Shown here piece by piece: positions 1 to 6,739 of a stretch of DNA of 16,647 bases. The notes below the pieces were generated by a model. It saw nothing but the letters and a program-made list of their open reading frames with translations, did no database searches and had not been told where the DNA came from. The DNA comes from Alphaproteobacteria bacterium (GTDB taxonomy: Bacteria; Pseudomonadota; Alphaproteobacteria; Elsterales; Elsteraceae): the NCBI GenBank assembly GCA_013297545.1, contig JAAFHH010000012.1, positions 1 through 16,647 on the forward strand. The letters run 5' to 3'. Positions within the stretch are counted from its first letter, which is position 1. Each line of letters begins with the position of its first letter. The translations under genes were made by a program, and so were the position numbers.

Positions 1-60
1 GTTTTGAACGGGGTTGCCGTGTCCTGCGGGGTGCCGCAGCGGCGGGTCCCCCCCTCCCGT

Positions 61-84
61 CCTCCCCCCGCTTGCGGGGGGAGG
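61..84. repeat. Perfect GC-rich hairpin downstream of hicB
   Basis: A perfect inverted repeat has 10-bp arms (CCTCCCCCCG and CGGGGGGAGG) around a four-base CTTG loop. It starts 16 bp beyond the hicB stop codon, so on the minus strand it could form a strong RNA stem at the end of the transporter-hicAB transcript. There is no T-run after it on either strand, so it is not a textbook intrinsic terminator. It could equally be one copy of an interspersed GC-rich palindrome of the kind scattered between genes in GC-rich alphaproteobacteria. The rest of 1-99 shows nothing gene-like. Confidence 0.55.
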
Positions 85-99
85 GGCGATAGATCCTCA

Positions 100-552
100 T
101 CACGCGGCATGGCGGGCGACCCAATCCTGCGGTGGTTCTGTACCTTCGTCGGCCATCCGGCGCAGTGTCGCTGGCACGCGATGCAAGAGGGCCGCGACGG
201 CAAGGGATGCACTTGCTCCGGCACCCAAGGTCGCCGGTAGCCGGCGGGTGCGGGCGACCCATGACTGATCCGGATCCGACCAAGCAATATCGACTTCGCA
301 GTCAAGGGTCAGGGATTCTCGAAACTCAAGCCAAATCGCCGCCACGGGCGCGTCGCCAGCAGCAACCGGCGGCAGGTCGGCACCACGCTCAATTCTGCTT
401 TCGATCACCAACGCGAGCACATCCTCAAGCTCGCGCACAGCAGCCTCGGGTGTAGCGCCGTCGGCGGTGGTGAACGGCAGATCCGGTAGACCCGCGAGCC
501 ATGCCCGGTCTTCGTGCGACCAGAAGAGTTCGATGCGGTATCTCGGCGTCAT
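100..552 (-). CDS. hicB: HicB-like antitoxin with two tandem HicB-fold units
   Basis: The 150-residue protein is the likely antitoxin partner of the HicA-like protein encoded 4 bp upstream. Residues 5-62 have the HicB pattern: a beta hairpin (YRIELFWSHEDRAWLAGLPD), a short loop with GATPEAAV, then a helix ending near GADLPP. Residues 86-141 repeat the layout in diverged form: a strand with DIAWSDPDQSWVA, a GASASLAV turn and helix start, and an ending at EGTEPP. Typical HicB proteins carry one such unit followed by a ribbon-helix-helix or helix-turn-helix DNA-binding tail. I see no such tail here, so autoregulation by this protein is uncertain. The start is the ATG just after the hicA stop, and tight spacing suggests coupled translation. 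The family call is by motif only; the second unit is inferred from internal similarity. Confidence 0.72.
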   Translation of the reverse strand: MTPRYRIELFWSHEDRAWLAGLPDLPFTTADGATPEAAVRELEDVLALVIESRIERGADLPPVAAGDAPVAAIWLEFRESLTLDCEVDIAWSDPDQSWVARTRRLPATLGAGASASLAVAALLHRVPATLRRMADEGTEPPQDWVARHAA

Positions 553-556
553 TGGC

Positions 557-814
557 TCACGTCCCAGTTCCCTTGCTCGCGCGCCTTGCTTCCTGCAACA
601 GGAACGCGCGCAGCTGATAAGGCTTGGCCGTCCCGTCCGGAGCCGGCTGCACGTTCATGTCGTCGGGGCTGCCGTCGTGGCCATAGATGGCATGGCTGCC
701 CCGAACGCGTCTCAACCGCCAACCACAATACTCCAGACACGCGATGAAGTCGCGGTAGTGTACATTGGCAAACTGCCCTGCTTGCAACCGCGCCAGCAGG
801 GCCTTTGGTTTCAC
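557..814 (-). CDS. hicA: HicA-like mRNA interferase toxin
   Basis: This is a small (85-residue) protein of the HicA/YcfA type, which folds as a double-stranded-RNA-binding-like domain and cleaves mRNA when released from HicB. The diagnostic core is GWRLRRVRGSHAIYGHDG, with the likely catalytic histidine at about residue 41 in G-S-H. It is followed by MNVQP and AKPYQLRAFL, matching the NLQP / KAKPYQVRQF signature of one HicA branch. I chose the GTG at 814 because it overlaps the ATPase stop as GTGA, a classic coupling arrangement. The upstream ATG at 886 would add 24 residues lying inside the ATPase gene. The toxin-first order and the 4-bp gap to the antitoxin are usual for hicAB. Its position as the tail of a transporter operon is not usual. 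Activity cannot be judged from sequence alone. Confidence 0.75.
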   Translation of the reverse strand: MKPKALLARLQAGQFANVHYRDFIACLEYCGWRLRRVRGSHAIYGHDGSPDDMNVQPAPDGTAKPYQLRAFLLQEARRASKGTGT

Positions 815-1785
815 GCCACAGCCTTGAAACAGGCGACCTCGTGCCCGGGGGCGATTGATCTGAGTTCCGGCTGACTCTGCCGGCACTCCGGCCCCGCCTG
901 GGTGCAGCGATCAGCAAAGCGGCAGCCGGGGAAGGGGCGGGCGAGGTCGGGGACACCGCCGGGGATCACCGGCAGCGCGTCGACGCGCCGGCCGATTTCC
1001 GGCAGGGTTGCGATCAGGCCTTGGGTGTAGGGGTGCTTCGGGCTCGCGAACAGGCTGGCAGCCGTCGTGCGCTCCACGATCCGGCCGGCGTACATGACGA
1101 TGATGTCGTCAGCCAGTTCCGAGATCACACCGAGATTGTGGCTGATGAACTGGATCGCCATGCCGCGGCTATCCTGCAGTTCCAGCATCAATTCCAAAAT
1201 CTGCGCTTGAATGGTGACATCGAGTGCTGTCGTCGGCTCGTCCGCGATCAGCAGATCCGGCTGGCAGGCGAGCGCCATCGCGATCATCGCACGCTGGCGC
1301 ATGCCGCCGGAGAGCTGGTGCGGGTAGTCGGCCGCGCGGCGCGGCGCGGACGGGATGCCGACCTCATCCAGCAGTGCGATCGCCTGTTGGAACCCTTCGG
1401 CCGGGGTGGCGCCGCGGTGCAGCACCAAGGCCTCGCCGATCTGGTGGCCAACCGGGATCACCGGGTTGAGCGCCGTCATCGGTTCCTGAAAGATCATCGC
1501 GATCCGGTTGCCGCGGATGGTGCGCAGCTGCGGTTCGCTTAAAGCACTGAGATCTTGGCCTTGAAAACGGATGGCACCGGCCATCTTGCCGCCGGGCGGC
1601 ACCAACCCCATCAGGGCCAGTGCCGTCATCGACTTGCCGCACCCGCTTTCGCCCACGACGCCCAGCGTCTTGCCCGCGGCCAACTGGTAGCTGAGCCCCG
1701 CGACCGCCGGGAGAGGCCCCCGGTCGGTCGCAAAGGTCACGGTCAGATCTTCAACGTCGAGCAGTAGGTCCTGGCTATTGGGCAC
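811..1785 (-). CDS. Oligopeptide/dipeptide ABC transporter ATP-binding protein (OppD/DppD type)
   Basis: This is the cytoplasmic ATPase of a peptide-type ABC importer. Numbering from the GTG at 1785 gives 324 residues. The sequence shows Walker A GESGCGKSM (about 45-53), a Q-loop in IFQEPMTALNP, the signature LSGGMRQR (about 158-165), Walker B LLIADEPTTALD (about 178-189) and the switch histidine in ISHNLGV (about 216). The C-terminal oligopeptide-transporter extension has the HPYTQGL motif and a four-cysteine pattern (C288, C294, C301, C319), as in OppD/DppD. The start is uncertain. The GTG at 1785 gives an 11-bp overlap with the SBP gene, while the ATG at 1839 would give 65 bp. The following hicA GTG overlaps its stop. 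A complete system would also need two permeases and usually an OppF/DppF partner, and none is present here. Confidence 0.9.
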   Translation of the reverse strand: MPNSQDLLLDVEDLTVTFATDRGPLPAVAGLSYQLAAGKTLGVVGESGCGKSMTALALMGLVPPGGKMAGAIRFQGQDLSALSEPQLRTIRGNRIAMIFQEPMTALNPVIPVGHQIGEALVLHRGATPAEGFQQAIALLDEVGIPSAPRRAADYPHQLSGGMRQRAMIAMALACQPDLLIADEPTTALDVTIQAQILELMLELQDSRGMAIQFISHNLGVISELADDIIVMYAGRIVERTTAASLFASPKHPYTQGLIATLPEIGRRVDALPVIPGGVPDLARPFPGCRFADRCTQAGPECRQSQPELRSIAPGHEVACFKAVA

Positions 1786-3442
1786 GCCAGTACTCGATCC
1801 AGTGGGTGGTCGAGACGTTGTGGCCAGTCGGGCGCACACCAGTCAGCCACTTCGGGATCACGAACACGTCAGCGCGGAAGTACAGCGGCAGGACCGGCAG
1901 TTCTGCCGTGTAGATGTCCTGCATCTGGGCCCAATAGGTCTTACGCTTCTCGGCGTCCAGTTCGCTCTGGGTCGCGTTGATCAGCCGGTCCATTTCGGCG
2001 TTGTTGAAGCCGGGGTAGTTGGAACCGGAGAAGTTGTTCGCTTGGGTCGGGATATTGTCCGACCGCAGGGTCACGACCGGCGGATTGTCCGGGGTCGACG
2101 ACCACGCGTACATGGCAAGACCGGTATAGGTGCGCTGGCGCATGGTCTGGCCGAAGAAGGTGCGCGCGGGTTCGTTCTTGATCACCACTTCGATGCCGAC
2201 ATCGCGCCATTGCGATTGCAGGGCCTGCTGCACCAGTTCGCGCACGCGGTTGCCGGCCGTGGTGGCGAATTCGAAGGACAGGCGCTGGCCGTCCTTCATG
2301 CGGATACCACCCTGGCCCGGGCGCCAGCCGGCTTCATCGAGCAGGCGGCGGGCAACGGCCGGGTCGAACGCGTAGCGCTTGGCCCCCTGGTGGAAGCCGC
2401 GGTCGCGCGGGTTGACCCAGGTGTGGGCGACGGGCTGACGGCCTTCAAACAACCGCTCGCTCAGCTGGTCGCGGTTGATCGCGTGCAGCAGGGCTTGGCG
2501 GACGCGCAGATCCTTCAGGATCGGGTTGTCCATGTTGAGGTCGATGTGTTCGTAGATCAGGCCCGGCTCAAACAGGAAGTTGAAGCGGTCCTGGGCGCGC
2601 TTCGACAGCGCCAAGCCCTGGTCGAGCGTGAGACCGAGTTCACCGGAGATGAAATCGATGTCGCCGGAGAGCAGGTTCTGTTCGAGAACCGCCGTGTTTT
2701 CGATCGTGCGCAGCACGACGCGATCAAACTGCGGGCGCGTGCCCTTCCAGTGTGGGTTGCGGCCGAACACGATGTACTGGCCGGTCTGGAACTCGGTCAC
2801 CAGGTAGGGGCCATTGTAGAGGCCAGCCGTCGTCGGTGCGCGGTTGAACGCGGTTTGCCGGCCATAGTCCGACGGGTTGGTCAGCGCGCGGTAGATCGGG
2901 CCTTCGATGTGTTCGGGAATGATCTGGAAATCAGACATGTGATCGAAATCGTAGCGCACCCGGCTGAAGTGCATGATCACGGTCTTCGGATCGACTTCAA
3001 CGATGCGTTCGATCGAATTGAACAAGTCCGGGTTGTTGAAGCCCATGGCGGCATTGTTGCCGACTTCATGGGTGAAGATGATGTCTTTCGCCGTCATCGG
3101 CGTGCCGTCACCCCAGGTGGCATCCGGGCGCAAGGTGAAGCGCACTTCCATGCCCTTGGTGCCATCGGGCCGGTCCACCACCTTCGCACCACCATTGGCG
3201 ATCGACGGCACTTCGGTGCAGGTGAAACAGGCGACTTTCCAGTCGTGGTCGTAGGTGGTGAAGGACCGGCGCGCGAGATTGAGCGCGTAGGTCTTCGTCA
3301 CCGTCGGCTCGATCGACGGGTGGAAGTTCGGTGGGAACTGCGACATCCCGATGGTGAGCGAGGTGCGTTGCGCCTCGGCCGGGACGGCTAGGCCAACAAT
3401 CGCAAGAGCAGCAAGCACTCCAGCGGCGACACGGTTGAACAT
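1775..3442 (-). CDS. Periplasmic peptide-type substrate-binding protein (SBP family 5)
   Basis: The 555-residue protein is predicted to be an exported binding protein of the DppA/OppA family that delivers peptides or similar solutes to an ABC importer. The N-terminus has a classical Sec signal peptide: a basic start, an alanine/leucine-rich core and a cleavage-like PAEAQ near residue 25. No lipobox cysteine is seen. Family hallmarks include the early FPPNFHPS segment, TLRPDATWGDGTPMTAKDI (wild-type family pattern W-x-D-G-x-P-h-T-A-x-D), VRQALLHAINRDQL in the middle, and YTAELPVLPLYFR near the C-terminus. The ATG at 3442 is preceded by a very good AGGAGG Shine-Dalgarno (about 3448-3453 on the plus-strand numbering), so longer starts are rejected. 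It leads the minus-strand operon and overlaps the ATPase gene by 11 bp. The ligand cannot be told from sequence. Confidence 0.92.
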   Translation of the reverse strand: MFNRVAAGVLAALAIVGLAVPAEAQRTSLTIGMSQFPPNFHPSIEPTVTKTYALNLARRSFTTYDHDWKVACFTCTEVPSIANGGAKVVDRPDGTKGMEVRFTLRPDATWGDGTPMTAKDIIFTHEVGNNAAMGFNNPDLFNSIERIVEVDPKTVIMHFSRVRYDFDHMSDFQIIPEHIEGPIYRALTNPSDYGRQTAFNRAPTTAGLYNGPYLVTEFQTGQYIVFGRNPHWKGTRPQFDRVVLRTIENTAVLEQNLLSGDIDFISGELGLTLDQGLALSKRAQDRFNFLFEPGLIYEHIDLNMDNPILKDLRVRQALLHAINRDQLSERLFEGRQPVAHTWVNPRDRGFHQGAKRYAFDPAVARRLLDEAGWRPGQGGIRMKDGQRLSFEFATTAGNRVRELVQQALQSQWRDVGIEVVIKNEPARTFFGQTMRQRTYTGLAMYAWSSTPDNPPVVTLRSDNIPTQANNFSGSNYPGFNNAEMDRLINATQSELDAEKRKTYWAQMQDIYTAELPVLPLYFRADVFVIPKWLTGVRPTGHNVSTTHWIEYWRAQ

Positions 3443-3569
3443 GTGAACCCTCCTATGGTTGGGCCAGCGGACATTGGCTGTTGTGCAGTCTACCGCGTCC
3501 CCACGCGTGACCGCTGCCCGTCTCGCCCGATATCGCCGTTTAGACCGATCTGTGGCAGAGGTGCAAACG

Positions 3570-3600
3570 GATTCGGCCAAGCGGGCTTGTGGTCTTGGTC
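3570..3600 (+). promoter_or_regulatory. Shared ~30-bp element, copy 1 (CAAGC-GG-GCTTG)
   Basis: The element upstream of dioxygenase A carries the inverted repeat CAAGC-GG-GCTTG. It lines up with 6667-6696 upstream of the alpha/beta hydrolase with about 26 identical positions and one single-base gap. Both copies begin GATTC and continue GCCAAGCGG, CTTGTG and TGG. It lies 64 bp before the dioxygenase ATG. It could be an operator or activator site for a common regulator, or residue of a duplicated upstream segment. No regulator gene is visible in the window. Confidence 0.4.
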
Positions 3601-3626
3601 GTCAACCATGCACCAGCCACGTGGGA

Positions 3627-3655
3627 TGGCGCCCACAGCGTCGCCGAACTATACT
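3627..3655 (+). promoter_or_regulatory. Candidate promoter of dioxygenase A (possibly leaderless)
   Basis: A good -10-like hexamer, TATACT (3650-3655), ends 9 bp before the ATG at 3665. This would place the transcription start within a few bases of the start codon. At the same distance upstream of dioxygenase B there is TATGGT. Seventeen bases further upstream both genes have a weak -35-like block (TGGCGC here, TGGTGT there). No Shine-Dalgarno is seen before either ATG, which fits leaderless mRNA. The -35 is far from consensus, so this is a moderate-confidence prediction. Confidence 0.4.
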
Positions 3656-3664
3656 CGCTCTGCC

Positions 3665-5203
3665 ATGTTGGAGACCCTCAACCTCGCGATTGAACGCTAC
3701 AACGCTGGCGATTTCTTGGAAGCGCTGCGTTTCGCGTCTGCGGTGCCTGAGGCCGTCCGCGCGGAACCGGCGGTCACTGCGATGTTGGCGACGGTCGGCG
3801 CGGGTGCGATCGCTGCGGCATTGGCGGCTGAAGCGCACGGCGAGACGATGGATGCTGTGCTGGAGCAGGCGACAGCGATCGTGTCACGCCAAGTCGCCGT
3901 TGTGACTTGGTCTCAGGTCACCGCCGAGCGACTGAATCGCGCCGACCACGTGGTGGCATTGCACGCGGCCTGCTTTGCCCTTGATGCTGATCCGAGTGAC
4001 CTCACGGCGCGGGCGCTGTTTGCGGAGTGCGCAGCGCGCGTCGATGCCCCCGATGTCGCGGCATCGGTCGCGCACACCTTGCTGGCGCGGACCACGAATG
4101 CGCCGATGGCCGAACGGCTGCGCGCGCTCATGATCGATGCGCGGGACAGCCGATTGGACACTGATCAGGCGAGCCCAGAGGCGATCGCCTGGCATAACGA
4201 GGGGGATGCTTGGCGAGGCGCGGCGCCCGCGCGCGCGATTTTCTCAAAGGTCATGGCAGCCTCTGGAGCCCTGCCGGTGTGGCAAGGCGTGTTCGATATC
4301 GGCTTGATGATGGCGGCGCGCGGCCAAGCTGATCTGGCCCTCGCGCTGTTTGACCGGGTTGCCGCAACCATCCGTCGCTCTGGTATCGCTGAACACGCCC
4401 ACGACCAGTTGCTCACCAAGCTCGGTCGCTTTGGCGAGAAGTACGAGCGCCGTATGCGGGTGATGTCGCAGAAGGTGATGGCGCTGGTTCCCCCCGCCGA
4501 TCCAGCGGCAGTGGCCGATTGGTCACTGGACGCCACCCGGCCGGACGCGCTTGCCGGATCGCTGGCGGCGCTCCGCACGCATGGGTTTGTTTTGGTGGTT
4601 GGCGCAATCGACAGTGCGGCGATTGCCGAGGTGGCGGCCGCGGTGTTTGCCGAGACGCCGGAGCGGCGGTTTGTGGATCCCAACCGCGATATTCCAGCGC
4701 CGGCGCGGGAACGGCTGTTAGCACCCCTGTTGCGTCAGGTGCTGGACGCGCTGCAGTTGGTTGGCCCCGACGCCGCGACATCCCACGGGCGTCAAGTGTT
4801 TCCGGGACCGGAGGCCGATCAAGACAGTCTGACCATCGCCTACCACCAGGACTCGCTCGCGTTCTATCAGCCGTTGCTGAACGTGTGGATTCCACTCGAT
4901 CCGTGCGGCGACGATGCGCCGGGGCTGGCATTGCTGAGTGACCGCACGCGCCACATCCTGCCGGGACGGCGCGATGCCCAGAAACCGAGCGACAGCGAAG
5001 CCGTTGATTTTGAGGTGGTAGCGGACCTGATTCGCGAAAACGGTGAGATTGTTCCCAAAATGCAGCCGGGTGATGCGCTGCTGTTTCTCGGAACGGTGCC
5101 ACACCGTACCTTTCTCAGTGCCGCGATGACGAAGCCCAGGCGCAGTTTAGAACTCCGATTCGTGCCAGCGGACTGGCTGATGACGCCAATGTCGGCCGCG
5201 TGA
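3665..5203 (+). CDS. Dioxygenase A: TPR-like helical region fused to PhyH-type Fe(II)/2OG dioxygenase
   Basis: The 512-residue protein has two halves. Residues 1 to about 285 are alanine-rich and helical. The opening LNLAIERYNAGDFLEALRFA has the spacing of a TPR helix pair, and the rest looks like degenerate TPR or similar repeats. Residues from about 300 on resemble phytanoyl-CoA-dioxygenase-like enzymes, which use Fe(II), O2 and 2-oxoglutarate to hydroxylate a substrate. The facial triad is visible: H394-x-D396 in AYHQDSLAF and H480 in GTVPHRTF. The 2-oxoglutarate arginine is probably R492 or R493 in KPRRSLELRF. The ATG at 3665 is chosen because the paralogue starts at the same point (MLQTLN against MLETLN), and the upstream codons are intergenic. 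Its stop overlaps the next gene (TGATG), so the enzyme and the glycosyltransferase are probably made together. No signal peptide or membrane segment is seen, so it should be cytoplasmic. The substrate is unknown. Confidence 0.82.
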   Translation: MLETLNLAIERYNAGDFLEALRFASAVPEAVRAEPAVTAMLATVGAGAIAAALAAEAHGETMDAVLEQATAIVSRQVAVVTWSQVTAERLNRADHVVALHAACFALDADPSDLTARALFAECAARVDAPDVAASVAHTLLARTTNAPMAERLRALMIDARDSRLDTDQASPEAIAWHNEGDAWRGAAPARAIFSKVMAASGALPVWQGVFDIGLMMAARGQADLALALFDRVAATIRRSGIAEHAHDQLLTKLGRFGEKYERRMRVMSQKVMALVPPADPAAVADWSLDATRPDALAGSLAALRTHGFVLVVGAIDSAAIAEVAAAVFAETPERRFVDPNRDIPAPARERLLAPLLRQVLDALQLVGPDAATSHGRQVFPGPEADQDSLTIAYHQDSLAFYQPLLNVWIPLDPCGDDAPGLALLSDRTRHILPGRRDAQKPSDSEAVDFEVVADLIRENGEIVPKMQPGDALLFLGTVPHRTFLSAAMTKPRRSLELRFVPADWLMTPMSAA

Positions 5204-6618
5204 TGGTCACCGCTGCTGATCCAACGCCGTGGCCGACAACCGATGCCTTCGCGACGGCAGTTGCCGAGGTGGACCAGGCGAGCAGGCCAGGCTTTGCACT
5301 GGGTGCCTTCAATCACATGGCGGCGCTGGCGACCCTGCAAGACTACGACCGGATTGCAGGCATGATCGAAACCATGCCGGAACACTGGTTGGAGGAGCCG
5401 CTGCGATCGCGGTGGCTGCTTGCGGGCGCGCATGCGGTGATGCACTCGACCAACCCGATCATGGCCCGGCACCGTGCTGTGATCGATCGGTTCAGTGCGA
5501 CCTGCGTGCTGCCCTTTCTCGCAGAGCATCCGCGCCTGGTGCCGCGGCGCCGGGCGCGCTCTCGGCTCGCGATTGGCTTCTTTGGGTCGATTTTGCGCCA
5601 CCCGCTCTACGCGGATCGCGGCATTCGCGCGGTGCTCGCTGCGATGGATCGACAGCGGTTCGAAGTCCATGCACTGGCGTTGGGGACTGATGATTTGCCA
5701 CCGGCGGCGTGGCTGGGGGCAGACGCTACGCATGCGCTTGGCGACGAGACGGCAGCGGCCCACCACCTGCGCGCGCTCGGCCTTGATGTCATCCTCTATC
5801 TGGATGGGGTTCAGTCGAATATGCCGTGGCGCCTGCTGGCACGGCGCGCTGCGAGACTGCAGGTCTCCTGGTTCCACCCTCATCTCACCTTTGGTGCAAT
5901 CGCACTGGATGGCCAGATTGCCGATCTCGACTTAGTGCCGCTGCGCCAGCGCCAATGGTATGCCGAGCCGATCCTTGATCTGCCCGTGCGCGGTTACTGC
6001 TACGCGCTGTTGCCGCTTTACGCAGGCAATCCAGCCCGACGGCAGCCCGGCACGATCACCTTTGGCAGTTTCAATCGCTTGAGCAAAATCTCGGTCGCTT
6101 GCGCTACGGCCTGGGCGCAGATTTTGACGCGCCTGCCAACCGCGCAATTGCGGATCAACAGCGAGAAAGTGCATGTCCCGGCCCAGCGCACTTGGCTGTT
6201 GGAGCGCCTGGAGGCGTGTGGGGTGCCGCTCGAGCGTGTCGCACTCGATGGCGGCCAGGAAGATGCGGATTTTTTGGCGGGCTATGGCGATCTTGATCTG
6301 GTGCTCGACACGTTTCCGTTCACAGGGGGTATGACCTCCTTCGAAGGGCTGAGCCAAGGTGCTCCGATTCTAACCCTGGAGGGGCCGGAACTGGTGCAGC
6401 GGATGACCGCGGTCATGCTGCGGTCAATCAATGTGCCAGAGCTGATAACAACGTCCGTTGAAGACTATGTTGCGAGGGCTGTAGCGCTCGCGGAAGCGCC
6501 AGAAGCATTGGCAGCTTTGCGGCACGGACTGCGCGACCGGGTGGCCCAGTCAGCGCTGTGCGATGTCGCGGGCTTTGCCGACCAAATCGGCGATGCTCTG
6601 GCGGCGTTGGCGCGCTAG
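5203..6618 (+). CDS. GT41 glycosyltransferase A (OGT/SPINDLY-like catalytic region)
   Basis: The 471-residue protein resembles the catalytic part of O-linked GlcNAc transferases (GT41; SPINDLY-type), which move a sugar from a nucleotide donor to Ser/Thr-type hydroxyls. An N-terminal Rossmann-like half starts near RLAIGFFGSILRHP (121-134; H133 lies where OGT has the His of its NHP motif). The C-terminal half has ITFGSFNRLSKIS with K295 at the donor-phosphate lysine position. It continues with LVLDTFPFTGGMTSFEGL (367-383), APILTLEGPELVQR and a closing RHGLRDRVAQSALCD. The usual long TPR array is missing; only about 120 helical residues precede the catalytic part. The usual GYPGT segment is replaced by WFHPHLTFGA (223-232), so donor or acceptor may differ. 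The start is ATG 5203 or GTG 5200, both overlapping the dioxygenase stop. The sugar, acceptor and activity are inferred from family only. Confidence 0.85.
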   Translation: MVTAADPTPWPTTDAFATAVAEVDQASRPGFALGAFNHMAALATLQDYDRIAGMIETMPEHWLEEPLRSRWLLAGAHAVMHSTNPIMARHRAVIDRFSATCVLPFLAEHPRLVPRRRARSRLAIGFFGSILRHPLYADRGIRAVLAAMDRQRFEVHALALGTDDLPPAAWLGADATHALGDETAAAHHLRALGLDVILYLDGVQSNMPWRLLARRAARLQVSWFHPHLTFGAIALDGQIADLDLVPLRQRQWYAEPILDLPVRGYCYALLPLYAGNPARRQPGTITFGSFNRLSKISVACATAWAQILTRLPTAQLRINSEKVHVPAQRTWLLERLEACGVPLERVALDGGQEDADFLAGYGDLDLVLDTFPFTGGMTSFEGLSQGAPILTLEGPELVQRMTAVMLRSINVPELITTSVEDYVARAVALAEAPEALAALRHGLRDRVAQSALCDVAGFADQIGDALAALAR

Positions 6619-6666
6619 CCCCGGCGATCAGGTGCTCGCTCCTCCGTGCGGGTCACCGGTGCTTGC

Positions 6667-6696
6667 GATTCAGCCAAGCGGCTTGTGATCCTGGCC
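6667..6696 (+). promoter_or_regulatory. Shared ~30-bp element, copy 2 (CAAGC-G-GCTTG)
   Basis: The second copy of the element at 3570-3600 lies in the 121-bp gap between glycosyltransferase A and the alpha/beta hydrolase, 43 bp before the hydrolase ATG. The inverted repeat has a one-base centre here instead of two. Its presence before the hydrolase suggests a second transcription start in the cluster or a common regulator. A weaker partial resemblance (TTCAG...GCTTG) is seen near 9299-9315 before glycosyltransferase B. Confidence 0.38.
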
Positions 6697-6739
6697 AACG
6701 ATCGTCACAGTTGGGTGCACATCCTGTGGAGCGAACCCC

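Larger units (their letters stand above)
3443..3664. other. Divergent intergenic region between transporter and modification genes
   Basis: About 220 bp separates the SBP gene (leftward) from dioxygenase A (rightward), so it should hold both promoters. It contains the SBP Shine-Dalgarno at its left edge, the CAAGC-GG-GCTTG element (3570-3600), a CCACGTGG palindrome near 3617-3624 and the TATACT box at 3650-3655. I could not identify a convincing leftward promoter. The open frame through this stretch is not thought to be translated. Confidence 0.6.

Noticed and set aside
1778..3391. A 537-codon plus-strand frame opposite the substrate-binding protein gene
   Set aside because: It mirrors the SBP coding frame, has no ribosome site and gives a low-complexity V/H/R/D-rich product.
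3443..3664. N-terminal extension of dioxygenase A by 74 residues
   Set aside because: The extension would start inside the SBP Shine-Dalgarno region and has no counterpart in dioxygenase B, whose homology begins at MLQTLN.
4867..5883. Long minus-strand frame opposite the dioxygenase A / GT41 A junction, and the similar one at 9287-10336
   Set aside because: The two frames resemble each other only because the plus-strand GT41 genes are paralogues. Both are antisense shadows.
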